The notes under the pieces: generated by a model
Database searches by the model: none
What the model saw: only the letters and a program-made list of their open reading frames with translations
What the model was told of the DNA's origin: nothing
Position numbers and translations under genes: made by a program
NCBI GenBank assembly: GCA_002633025.1
Contig: NMRB01000003.1
Coordinates: 691,838-755,837, forward strand
Direction: 5' to 3'
DNA length: 64,000 bases
Origin: Notospermus geniculatus
Lineage: Eukaryota; Nemertea; Pilidiophora; Heteronemertea; Lineidae
In this document: positions 12,955 through 22,500 of the stretch, in pieces
How positions within the stretch are numbered: the stretch's first letter is position 1
Layout of the letters: every line of letters starts with the position of its first letter

Positions 12955-13440
12955 AAAAATAAAAACCGTCGACCCAAGACCTAAAAAAATGAAGACTCGA
13001 CCAGGTAAAAAAACGAAGCAAGAAGAGGAACGAAAATGACGACAACCAAAGCCAAAAGCCAATACCAAAGCAAAAGCCGGAGCCAAGTGCTAAAAGTGAT
13101 AACCAAGCCAAAAGTCAAAGCAAAAAGCTAGCCCAACCAAAACCGAAAGCTTAAGCCCAAAGGCCGGATGAACGGCCAAAGCCAAAAAACAAAGGCCAAA
13201 TGCCAAGGGCCAAGAGGCAAAAGCGCAAGGCCAAAGGCAAAAGCCAAAGAGCAAAGCCCAAGCCCCTGCCGGAGGCCAAAGCCCAAAGTGCAAGGCCAAA
13301 TGCAAAAGCCCAAGAGCAAGGGCTGAAGACAACGGCAACGCCCAAGCCGAAGGCCAAAGCCAAAGGGCAACGCCGAAGGCCAAAGCCAAAGGGCAGTAGG
13401 CAAAGGCCAAATAAAGCGGCCAAAAGCCACTCGCCCAACA
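12955..13440. repeat. Degenerate AAGCC/AAGGC-type purine-rich array
   Basis: The plus strand is almost entirely permutations of AAGCCAAA and AAAGGCCAAA, densest from 13030 to 13440. The skewed composition leaves several frames open on both strands (for example Lys/Ala/Pro-rich on + and Leu/Ala/Trp-rich on -). These are compositional and should not be called genes. Confidence 0.8.
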
Positions 13441-14076
13441 GATAAGCCCTCTTATCTTCATTCAAAACTTTAACATTTATTTGGTCTGGGTCATTTGGTC
13501 TGGGTCATGCATATACGCAGCAGTTTCGTTCACTTACTTGCATAGAATAACGTTACCGGTACGTGATCGTTGAGACACGAAAACCGAGACTTTTTCGGCA
13601 TTTTCTAGCCTTTCCGTTGGCTTGATCAAAAGGGGCAAGACATACCCCTGAAACAACTTTCTGAGTTCTACACGATGCCGACGACACTGAATTTTAGATA
13701 GGCCCTACTTCTCAGTTAACCCTCCAAAATTCAACTTTTTTTCATTGTAATTGTTGGGGTTGTGACTTTTGAACATCCGAGATCCCGATTGCCACCAGAG
13801 GCGCCACCTAGTTCAACACATTCGGGAAATAATTTATTCAGATATATTACCGGCACGTCATTCCCGGGAAATATGAATGACCACGTGCGCGTATGTCATG
13901 CATGTTCTGAGAACATTTTCTGACAACATTTTGAGAACATTTTTTTCATAATTTGACCTCTAAATATCACATTTATTAGCTCCTACCGATCTATAGGGCT
14001 ATACTTAGTGCCGTGATGTCGTTATAATACAATGTAATAGTAGCCTAGGTGCCTGCTGTGAGACATTCATTGTAAA

Positions 14077-14146
14077 ATGAGCAATTATAGGTATGGACAT
14101 GATGGAGACGATGGTGTTGTTCTGCCAACCGATGATAGGCCTTCTT

Positions 14147-14182
<36 letters not shown>

Positions 14183-14358
14183 CTGAGCCTGTGGGACAAG
14201 CTAAGCCTGCTGTCAGCGTTAGCTGCAATCCTGGTGATGATGGTGAGACTGCTGAGATTGACCACCACCAGCGTGATGACATGTCAAATGCTAGAACGGG
14301 ATATACAAGTTCCCTTGAGGATGCTCTTGCCCTTTTACAGGAGATGGAACTTGGCTGA
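14077..14358 (+). CDS. Small acidic ORF with poly-Asp tract, uncertain
   Basis: An ATG-initiated ORF of 93 codons preceded by an A-rich context (GTAAAATGAG). The product is acidic, with a run of Asp residues (about 25-35) encoded by a GAT microsatellite. The rest is non-repetitive and ends SLEDALALLQEMELG, a plausible short helix. An in-frame stretch after the next MITE (14754-14845) ends at a donor-like site, so the two may be parts of one broken gene. I recognise no family. The alternative is a chance ORF around the microsatellite. Confidence 0.3.
14148..14182 (+). repeat. (GAT)n microsatellite, about 11 units
   Basis: Uninterrupted GAT/ATG trinucleotide repeat. It encodes the Asp run of the ORF at 14077 and would encode Met or Ser/Ile runs in the other frames and on the other strand. 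Confidence 0.9.
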
Positions 14359-14468
14359 CCGCGGACCGCGGACCAGATTTTGGTCAATTTGCAGGGTTTC
14401 ACTTAATCTTACATCAAAATTAACGATATTTATAGGAGTTTTATGCCAAAAAATGACACTGCATACAT

Positions 14469-14753
14469 CAGGCACGGATCCAGGGGGGGGGGAGGGGTAG
14501 TGACCCCCCTGCTCGCCACCACCATTGTTTTTTTCCAAAATTTGTGGCAATAAGCAAAAAAACTGCAATATTAAATAAGCTTCTGTTTTGATGCTGAGAT
14601 GCCAGGAAATTGCATCTACGGCCTTCTAGATTTAAAAATTTTCTGGGGGATACCCCCAGCCCCCCGTCGGCGCGGTCAGCTTTGGCCCCACCAGCCTGCG
14701 ACCACCACCCTCGGCAGCCCTGACCCCCGCCCAAAAACCTGGGTCCGTGCCTG
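14469..14753. mobile_element. MITE with CAGGCACGGATCCAGG termini
   Basis: The left end CAGGCACGGATCCAGG and right end CCTGGGTCCGTGCCTG are inverted repeats around a G/C-rich interior with poly-G and poly-C blocks. Elements with this GGCACGGATCC terminus are, from general knowledge, common non-autonomous DNA transposons in marine invertebrates. It has no coding capacity. Confidence 0.7.
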
Positions 14754-14845
14754 CAGTAGAGACACCTGGTGGTGAGATGGAAAGGCGGCACCTAAAAAAA
14801 TTCCCGCCTTTGGAAGTGGCATCCAATGCAGCTGGGTCTGAGCAG
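14754..14845 (+). other. Exon-like stretch after the MITE, uncertain
   Basis: In one + frame, 14754-14845 reads through without a stop (…EMERRHLKKFPPLEVASNAA…) and ends in GAGCAG followed by GTATGA, a usable splice donor. The frame comes directly out of the MITE, so the upstream boundary may be broken by that insertion. It may be the remnant of the same gene as the acidic ORF at 14077. Evidence is weak. Confidence 0.2.
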
Positions 14846-15048
14846 GTATGATTTGTGAGATGCTCATCACTGATCAATTTCCTAAAACGGAAGATTGTAA
14901 ACAAACGCACGTGGGGTATTTCCAAAAATAACCACCAGTTTACGGAGATCCCCGAAGTATTGCCGAAGTTTCGCGGTAAAGTGGCGCCTCTGGTGGCAAT
15001 CGGGATCACGGATGTTCAAAAGTCACAACCAATTGTTGGGCCCACTTT

Positions 15049-15581
15049 CTTCGATATGGTAGCAGTAGGCCTATGTATTTGCGTTCACTCTCATTTCCAT
15101 ATGATGACAGTGTGTGTCTACTCCGACAGACGACAGTTTTCCGACACTTTGAACCCTTCTCCAGCCCTTCGTTTTGTACATGATTTTCACTCTTAGGTCA
15201 TGGGTGTTCGTTTTTTATACATCCCACAGATTCGCAGTCAGTGGTCAATGCACAACATTTGGGTGTGGCACTGCTTCCTAGTTTCCGGCGCCACCTATGA
15301 TGCAGTTGCTGTCATAACAGTGGCCTTAGCTGCCATCTCAGTCATCCCAAAAAGGCATTAAAAAGGACAAAAATTTTAAGAAACAACTCGAAATTACATT
15401 TATTGCCACATCATTGACAAAATACAAAGCACATGTGAAAGAAGTTGGTACAAAAGGCCTTTTCATTCATTCAATTCATTCACCTACTCAAATCCAAGAA
15501 TGACAAAATGCATATCTTTGTCTGGACCTTTTTTCCAGCTCCCCTTTCACTCTACCTGCATGCATGCCAGAAAAGTGCGTA
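15049..15581. other. Downstream flank and 3' UTR of BCS1L
   Basis: The right part is the 3' UTR of the minus-strand BCS1L gene. An AATAAA (minus strand) lies at 15399-15404, about 180 bp past the stop. The left part (15049-15390) shows no coding signal. Confidence 0.5.
15399..15404 (-). terminator. Poly(A) signal AATAAA, BCS1L
   Basis: Canonical AATAAA on the minus strand at a suitable distance downstream of the BCS1L stop codon at 15582. Confidence 0.55.
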
Positions 15582-16884
15582 TCATACTTCAGTAATCTTG
15601 TGAACATTATCTATCACTCCTTGTGGGTCAGTCTTGTAGAACATGAAGAACCCTTGCACTTGAGCGAGACTGATGTTTTTTGACACTGCCAGAGCCGACT
15701 GGGCAAAATGTGATGCCCGCTCCTGAGACTGTTCAGGATAAAATCTTAAAAACATTTGTTGTAGCTGGTGGTCAGTGGCATGGCTTACAAGTTCTTTCAG
15801 GTCAATGCGACCAGGTCGAATCAAAGCACGATCAAGTCTGCAAAAGAAAGACATTTCTGATGACAGATTGACGGATGATGTGTGCAGATGTAGATGTTTA
15901 GATGTGTTTACTCAAATGCCGGAGCAAGTCTCTGAAATGTTTTGCACATGAAGACATGTTTGAAAGTTCATTTTAAGATTCAACTCTTACCTTTCTAGAT
16001 AGTTTGTTGTCATGAACACTACTCTGCCCTCTGATGATGCTACACCATCCAGAGCATTCAGCAGGCCACTAAACGTGAGTCTCCCCATGCCCTGATAAAC
16101 GGTAGGATCTGAAACCACAAATAATGAGAAATGAACCGCTGAACATGACTAGGGGCTCTTCATGTATATTCTTGCATAATATTGGCATGACCACTTTAGA
16201 CCACTCTCATGACAATCTGACACAACATTAAACAATGGATGGTCAATCTCACAAGCTGGGAAAACCTACACTCCTTGCGCAGTGTCTTCTCACTCATACC
16301 TGTCGTTCATAGACACTGCTTACAATGGCCAGATCCCCGCCGATTTACCACTAGAGGGACTCAGCACCCATTGCTGTGTACATCACAGTATAACCCTCCT
16401 GCTTTTGCAGGGCTGTTGTCCGAGCCTTTTCTAGAATTTCAAAAAATATAGATCTATTGCGTCCCAAGGCAGTTAACGTCACTGTCTCCCAAGGTAAACC
16501 TGAATTAAGGTTCACCATTTGTTTTTCCCTATTCCTTTCAACTCGAATGAAATTGTTCTTGTACTGGAAGAAGTGTGTTCCTGGACTTGGCACAAAGTCA
16601 AACTGTGTTTTGATTTTTCCAGAATCAGTCTGCTGAAAGGTTGTCTCTACACTTAGGTGCTGTGTCCTTGTTCCATGAGTACTTATCCATTGTAGAAGCC
16701 ACTGGTAGCTTTTATCTTTACTAGGCACTTCCATTGTTATCATACAATGACGACGAAACAGAACCATCCCAATTTGGCTCCCCTTGCGAAGAACTGCTAA
16801 ACCAGCTCCAACTCCGACTAAGCCAAAGCCGGCCCCAAAATATGGATTGTCCTTCAGACCCTCCAACAATGCTGACAGACCCAT
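15582..16884 (-). CDS. BCS1L: BCS1L, mitochondrial AAA chaperone of complex III; AAA core exons missing
   Basis: BCS1L is a mitochondrial inner-membrane AAA ATPase that translocates the Rieske Fe-S protein during complex III assembly. Three exons are visible: 16884 down to about 16360 (start Met, then a [15 protein letters not shown] membrane segment and the BCS1-specific domain to VMYTAMGAE), 16108-15991 ([20 protein letters not shown]...FMTTNYLER) and 15837-15582 ([15 protein letters not shown] to the stop). The last two have proper AG/GT boundaries. The segment between exon 1 and YQGMGRL should encode about 125 residues, including the Walker A P-loop and the Walker B acidic residues. The 250-bp interval cannot hold it, and exon 1 runs into an in-frame stop without a consensus donor. 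Either the assembly lost sequence or this copy is a broken gene. The start Met agrees with the family N-terminus. Confidence 0.92.
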
Positions 16885-17399
16885 GACAACTCAATGAGTC
16901 TTCACACTCTTAGGCCCTCTATTTATGAAATGACCAAACAAACTGAAAGAAATACAGGAAAGAAGGATTATGTATTCAGACATGTGTAAATAGAATAGGC
17001 CTAGGCCCCTACACCTTTTCACCTTTACCGGTAGGCCCACCAGACATGATAGCAGCAGCAGCTGGTCCTCGACAAGGATGATATCCTAGGCCTAGGCCTC
17101 TTTTTATATATTTTAGGGGTTAGGCCTAGGCAGGCCTATACCACCATAGGCCTAAGTTAAGTACAGCTAGGCCTAGCTGCCCGTGCGGCGTGGTAGGCGG
17201 CCTAGGGCCTACCCCTATACATGCTAGCTATAGCATGAATATGATAGGCCTAGGTGCCCCCAAATTGACACACTCTGTCTCTGTCTCTGTCTGGTGACGG
17301 CCATGGGATGGCTGCGTTGCAAGGCCTAGCATATATTTAGACAGAGCCAAGTAAAAGAAGTCACTAGGCTAAATATACAAAAACAAAGGCCTGATCTGA
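16885..17399. promoter_or_regulatory. BCS1L 5' flank, rich in TAGGCCTA palindromes
   Basis: This sequence lies directly upstream of the BCS1L start codon (minus strand). From about 16995 to 17260 it is dominated by AGGCCTA/TAGGCCT motifs, many as full TAGGCCTA or CCTAGGCC palindromes, plus a (TCTGTC)n-like run near 17275-17293. No other ORF is supported. A promoter role is inferred only from position. Confidence 0.35.
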
Positions 17400-18806
17400 T
17401 TCACAGGTACTTGATGTGCGAATAGGCCTAGGCCCTAGCCTACACTCTACAGGTAGTTGCAGAGAAAACCTCCCGTTTTACTGACAAGTCAGCTGGTCAG
17501 TTTCACTGACCAGTGCTGACATGACAATAGGTACGCCAGCGACATCGCTGAGCGTCCGCCATTTTGGATATCTTTACGCTGCGACCGTTGCCATTTCCTG
17601 GTTCGAATCGGTGTCGCGGTATGCTTGCAATACTCGCGCTGTGCGCTTTGCAAGTAGAGCTAGCCATGTGATTCAATGCCGAATCGATGGCTGGAGACTA
17701 GCTCTACAGCCTCGATTTCGAATTTTTTCTCCACTCCATCCGGTTCCCAAGTTCTTCACTTCAGAAGTTTTCATCTCGAAAAAGGGGTACAAAACACCCC
17801 CCACAAATCCTAAATGTGAAATTGTACCAATTTATTAACCTCATGTCCTTGAAATATAGGTATCTACCCACAATATATCTTAAAATCATTAACTTTGATC
17901 GACGAGAAGTCTGTTTAAAACGACGCGGTTTGGGGTCAGTTCGGCGCCATGCCACCCGATTGAGATGCAAATCATTGGAAATTTCCCTCAACAAATCCAT
18001 CAAATTCCGGCAATAAAACCCCAAAGTGTAACATTTTTATGCATGCTATGATAAAATATACTATCGTAGATATCTTTGATGTATGTTTTACGGCGAAAGT
18101 TGCTTTTACCTTGCCGATGATTAGCGATTGGTTTGTTGTGAAAATCTGTGGTCACTGTGGAAATTAGCATTTCTTCTGCTTCTGCTGATCACGTGACTGA
18201 ATGGCTTGATCTGATTGGTCCACGTCATCAAAATGTCATCATCATTTGTAAACAATTGCATGTGCTTTACTTATTTCCCATTTTTCTGTACATTTATAAC
18301 ATTTTTGTTTGAGCAAGTGTCCTGTCAGTCTGGCAGTACTCTACAGTGTCATTTCAAAGATGTGACCAGTGTTCTAGAAAGCCAAAGGACCTGTCTAAAT
18401 GCCCTGAAAATTTCAGGTCAATACCTCCACAAATAAAGAAGTTATGAACTTATACATTTTCTGACAAAATGCTCAAAATCGGTCCGATTTTTCCTATTGT
18501 TTTACTGTAAAATCAATTAACAAAATGACTCCTTGATTGCGCTCATTAATTTGCCATAACTTCCTTAATATTAGGGCTAGAAGGCTAATTTTTTTTTTAT
18601 TTTCTAAGTTATTCTGTCCCCTGTCCAGAAATGTCAACTTAAAAGGAATTCCATGAACCTGAAATTTTCATTGTCATACCTAATGACAACACTAATTTTT
18701 AGCATGTTTAGTGTTCAGTGTTGTCAGTGAAACTGACGTTGTCAGTTAAAACGGGAGGTTTTCTCTGCAACTATTCACACATTGCGTCAAGTAGGCCTAC
18801 CTGTGA
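17400..18806. mobile_element. 1.4-kb element with long terminal inverted repeats
   Basis: The ends are inverted copies. GTTGCAGAGAAAACCTCCCG (from about 17456), followed by TTTTACTGACAA, pairs with the complement ending at about 18772. Outside this, CACAGGTA...ACTTGA...TGTGCGAATA (17402-17425) pairs with sequence to 18806, interrupted on the left by a TAGGCCTA-rich insert. The interior holds no protein domain. It includes a GCCATTTTGG (YY1-like) motif near 17557. It is probably a non-autonomous DNA or foldback transposon sitting in the BCS1L/TXNDC16 divergent spacer. Confidence 0.7.
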
Positions 18807-19510
18807 CAGCGAACAATCAGACAATAGGATAGAAGTTCGCGTCGGCGTTTCGGGGGCTTTGCGAAAACCCTACATGCCCTATACATGCTATAGGCCTACA
18901 TGCTATAATCATGATAATGCATAGTGCACAAACACGCACGTGCACTCGCAGTGCGATTTGTTGAATCTGGAAAACTGAAGGGGAGGGATTTCGACCAGGA
19001 ACACACAATATGATGACGTTGAAAAATCAGCCCTTCTGATGATGTCATAATTTGGCATATGTACAGTCTCTGGCGAAAGAACTATATACACTCTCGCAAT
19101 TTCTCGCAAAAACTAAATCGCGTCTGAAAGATAATTTTGTCGGTAAAATTTTAGCGTAGGATTTTGAATATGAGAAAATATCATGATTTTTTAATGAAGC
19201 AGCCAAAAATTTCTGAAAATTGAATTTAAATGCACAATCAGTAGTTCTCGAGATATTGAGGTGGACATTCTCTTTTGGCCAAGACTGTAGGTTACTCTAA
19301 TGACGTCATCATATCATGCGTGTTACCGAAGAATGACGGAAAGACCCGAAGTGTTACGAATGCTACAACTGCGACTTCCCGATTTCTAAGATTTAACAAA
19401 TCGCAGGCACTTCGTTGTTGTTGTTGCGAGCGGTAAAGTCGTTATCAATTATTCCTCAATTACCGCATTATGTCAGTGTTGTGACAGCCGGCGACGAGTC
19501 GAGAAGGAAG
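18807..19510. promoter_or_regulatory. TXNDC16 upstream region
   Basis: Spacer immediately 5' of the TXNDC16 start. It has no gene-like frame except an in-frame upstream extension of exon 1 (from 19415). It contains a consensus CRE at 19301-19308, annotated separately, and is likely to include the promoter and 5' UTR. Confidence 0.4.
19301..19308. promoter_or_regulatory. CRE/ATF-type site TGACGTCA upstream of TXNDC16
   Basis: Perfect TGACGTCA about 200 bp before the TXNDC16 start codon. CREB/ATF-family proteins, including stress-response ATFs, bind this consensus, which would suit an ER-resident protein. The link is inferred from motif and position. Confidence 0.35.
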
Positions 19511-22500
19511 ATGCTGACCTTCGCGTTTATGCTGCCATTTCTGCTATTTACGACCACAAATGGCTTAATGCAGGATCAGTACCGATTCACTTCTGTAGAT
19601 GTATTATCAGATGAGACTTATGCTTCATATGTTAATTCAACATTTGTTAGATCAGTGTACTTTTACAAAAAAGGTAGGCATCAAAAAAGGTTGTCATCAT
19701 GTTCATTCGTCCATGCATCCCCCTCCATGTCGTCATGGTCATGGTCATGTTCATGACATATGTTCATAGCCTAGCCTACATGTATGTAGGCTAGGCCTAT
19801 CGTATCATGGCTTCTGTTTATTGTGATGATGACATGGTTGGTTGTGTGGGTCTTCCACCCTACCTAGATGCAGCAGAGAAGAGGGGCTGGAGGGGTCAGG
19901 ACTTGTGTCAGGAGAAGAAGGCTCTCTACCGAGCTTGACGAATAAAGACCTGAAAATATATATCTGGACAGTAGATTGACCACTCTGGAAATGAAAGGCA
20001 GGGTGTAGATTTAGATGTATCCACAGTGGAAGCTCTCTAAGGATACCTTTGGGACTGACAAATGCTGTCCTTAATTGAGAGGTGTCCTAAGTACAGAGGT
20101 CAGAATGAATAGAACCGGTCAATTTCGGACTGAACTTCGGTGTCCTTAATAGAGAGGTGTCTACTAAAGGAGGTTCCACTGTACAGGGTTCCTGCAAGGT
20201 CTTAAAAAGTCTTAAATTTGGCACTTCCATTTTCAAGGCCTTAAAAAGTCTTAAATTTGATAATTTCTGTGGGAAGGTCTTAAAAAGGTCTTAAATTTCA
20301 TATCAAGGCAGTTGTAAAAAATTGGCAGGAGATGTCAGGAAATCACATCTCCGGGTGTCTTAAAATCAAAATTTTTCCCAGACCCCCCACCCAAGTAGCC
20401 TACGGTACCCACTTTCTTGTCGATCCCTGTCATTCTTCCCTTGCGGAAACCCTTCCAGGGATGTTCGGTGGCTCATTTAGAAGAAAATAGGTCTTAAATT
20501 TTGCCGATACTTGGTCTTAAAAAGTCTTAAAAAGGTCTTAAATTTGGTGCTCCACAGGCTGCAGGAACCCTGACTGTACAAGTTCTGATTTTTTGCCAGA
20601 TAATGCTGAAAAGCAACCAAGGCTTTCAGTTTCATGTATGTTCAAGCTGCATGGAGGTGTAACCTCCATGATCACTGGTGTCAGAAGCTTGGGCCTAGAA
20701 TATCATGATAGGCGAATGGCAAGTGTATGGCGGGAAGGAGCATTCTCTTTCATTCTCACTCAGGTTTTTGGAGAAAAACCATGTCATTTTCATTGTCGTC
20801 TTGACTTTTTTCATGGTGATTCAGCACACAATCAACTAAACCTGCTGTCCTTCTTCAAAGAATATGATGGAGCGGCCGCTCACCTTCGGGATAAAAAAGT
20901 CAGTCTTGGAGCCGTGAGTATAATCATTAGGAACCATGACTTCCTGGCAATCTCTTCACAGTCACACATTATTGGGCGTACCGGTATTAAATGGATGCTT
21001 GCCTGTCATCAGGTGGAACCATCCCTAGTGGGGTTAATACCCCACTTTGCTAGCATGGCTGGTGTTGCTATGACGACAGATTGCTCTGCCACTGTGGCAT
21101 GACTGTCACATTAGTCACGTAGTTTGTGTTCCCCAATCCGAGAAAATTATAGATGGTGGGCGGCATGCGATTCTCTGAAAATCAATTATATGTGTTTCTC
21201 ATGAAAATTTGTTTTAAAGGGGAGTACCCCCTCTCATGATTGTAGTGATGTACTGAGTTTATATTCCATTGTTTCAGATTGACTGTGATGTTTTTCATTC
21301 AGTCGTTCCTTGTGGAGAGAAGAATATCGGAGAGGATGTTTATGTTTTCAAGTGAGTACTTGTAAAATATGGGAGGAAACAATTTCTATAGAATCAGCTC
21401 TTTCCAGGCGATATTTGTGTTGAACGGTTGGATCCTAAAATCAACGGTCCACCACCTTGCAAGGAACTCAGTTCTGTAGCGGCTTTTCACTCAATCAAAC
21501 TATTGCACTCTGTTGGCATCTGTCCTGGCAACAGCTGTGTTGAAAGCCAATCTAATGTGTGTAACAAAAATGGTACTTAATCAAATAAATGTGTTGCTTT
21601 GCTTGGTAATACGTGTTCAGATGTTGGTGCTCTGTGGGAGTGGGACATGTGTTTCCTCATCATGTTTTCCTTCTGCTGATAACTACCGTGTCACTTCCTG
21701 AAATTGATTAGATTTACTGCAGACCATTAAGTGTAATTAGATGATCTGAATGAAAAATGCCAAGTGCTGCAGTGTGTACCCAAACTTAACTGTTTAGTGA
21801 GCTTTTTTCTGACAAGTGACTATCGCAAATGTCATTTCCTTGTGCACGAATGGGTTTTAACCTCACTTGTGGTCATCATAAGCATGTAGATTCTCTCACG
21901 AAGTCTGATTGCACTGTCACTGTGGCAGTAGCAAATCTGTAATTCTGCTGGCAGTCATACATTGTAAGATAGCTTACCACAGTTGTCCCACTTGTACGAT
22001 TTCTTGTTAATAGACAGGAGCTCTTAGCAACATGAATAAGTGAAGGACTGTCTAATCTTATCAAATCATGAGTTGTTCAGAGTGTTCATCTTGAAATATG
22101 GTGACATTTTGACCCTGGAGAATTCCGAAATGACTCATGGTGCATTACATGTAAGTGATTGACTGATAGAAACATTGTCAGAGGAGAAGGTGATTGCAAT
22201 GATGCTCTACTTGGTGACTTGAGATGATAATCTGTCCAAACAATTTTGTGTGCATGATCAGAATATGTACTGTTTGATTTCTGTAATCTGTACACTAATC
22301 AGGTTCATGAAATGATATACCAAGCACTGAAACTCCTCTTATAATGACAATAATCTCTCATTGTAGGAAAGGAAAGGAGCTTGTCAAGCTCGGCCTTGAG
22401 ACCATGTTTGATCTGGACTCCATCGTAGCTAACCTTCAAAATTATAGATGGTGGGCGGCATGCGATTCTCTGAAAATCAATTATATGTGTTTCTCATGAA

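Larger units (their letters stand above)
13748..15048. repeat. Inverted-arm structure, 1.3 kb (arms about 145 bp)
   Basis: The left arm (about 13748-13893) and right arm (about 14901-15048) are inverted copies. A 55-60 bp block with GACTTTTGAACATCC, GATCCCGATTGCCACC and AGAGGCGCCAC matches nearly perfectly. Weaker similarity continues to a shared CCACGTGCG. Between the arms lie the acidic ORF at 14077, a MITE at 14469 and an exon-like stretch at 14754. It could be a foldback element carrying captured sequence, or an inverted duplication of a regulatory segment. Confidence 0.6.

Noticed and set aside
13090-13465. Overlapping long ORFs on both strands (Leu/Trp/Ala-rich and Lys/Pro/Ala-rich)
   Set aside because: Produced by the AAGCC/AAGGC repeat composition. 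All are low complexity, with no domain or start context.
17281-17293. TCTGTC run taken as a CRISPR-like or satellite array
   Set aside because: Only about two units. It is a short simple repeat. No CRISPR, operon or prokaryotic feature is present anywhere in this eukaryotic window.
20593-21102. 169-codon ORF in TXNDC16
   Set aside because: Only 20825-20913 of it is coding (exon 2, HNQLNLLSFFKEYDG...). The rest is intron read-through.
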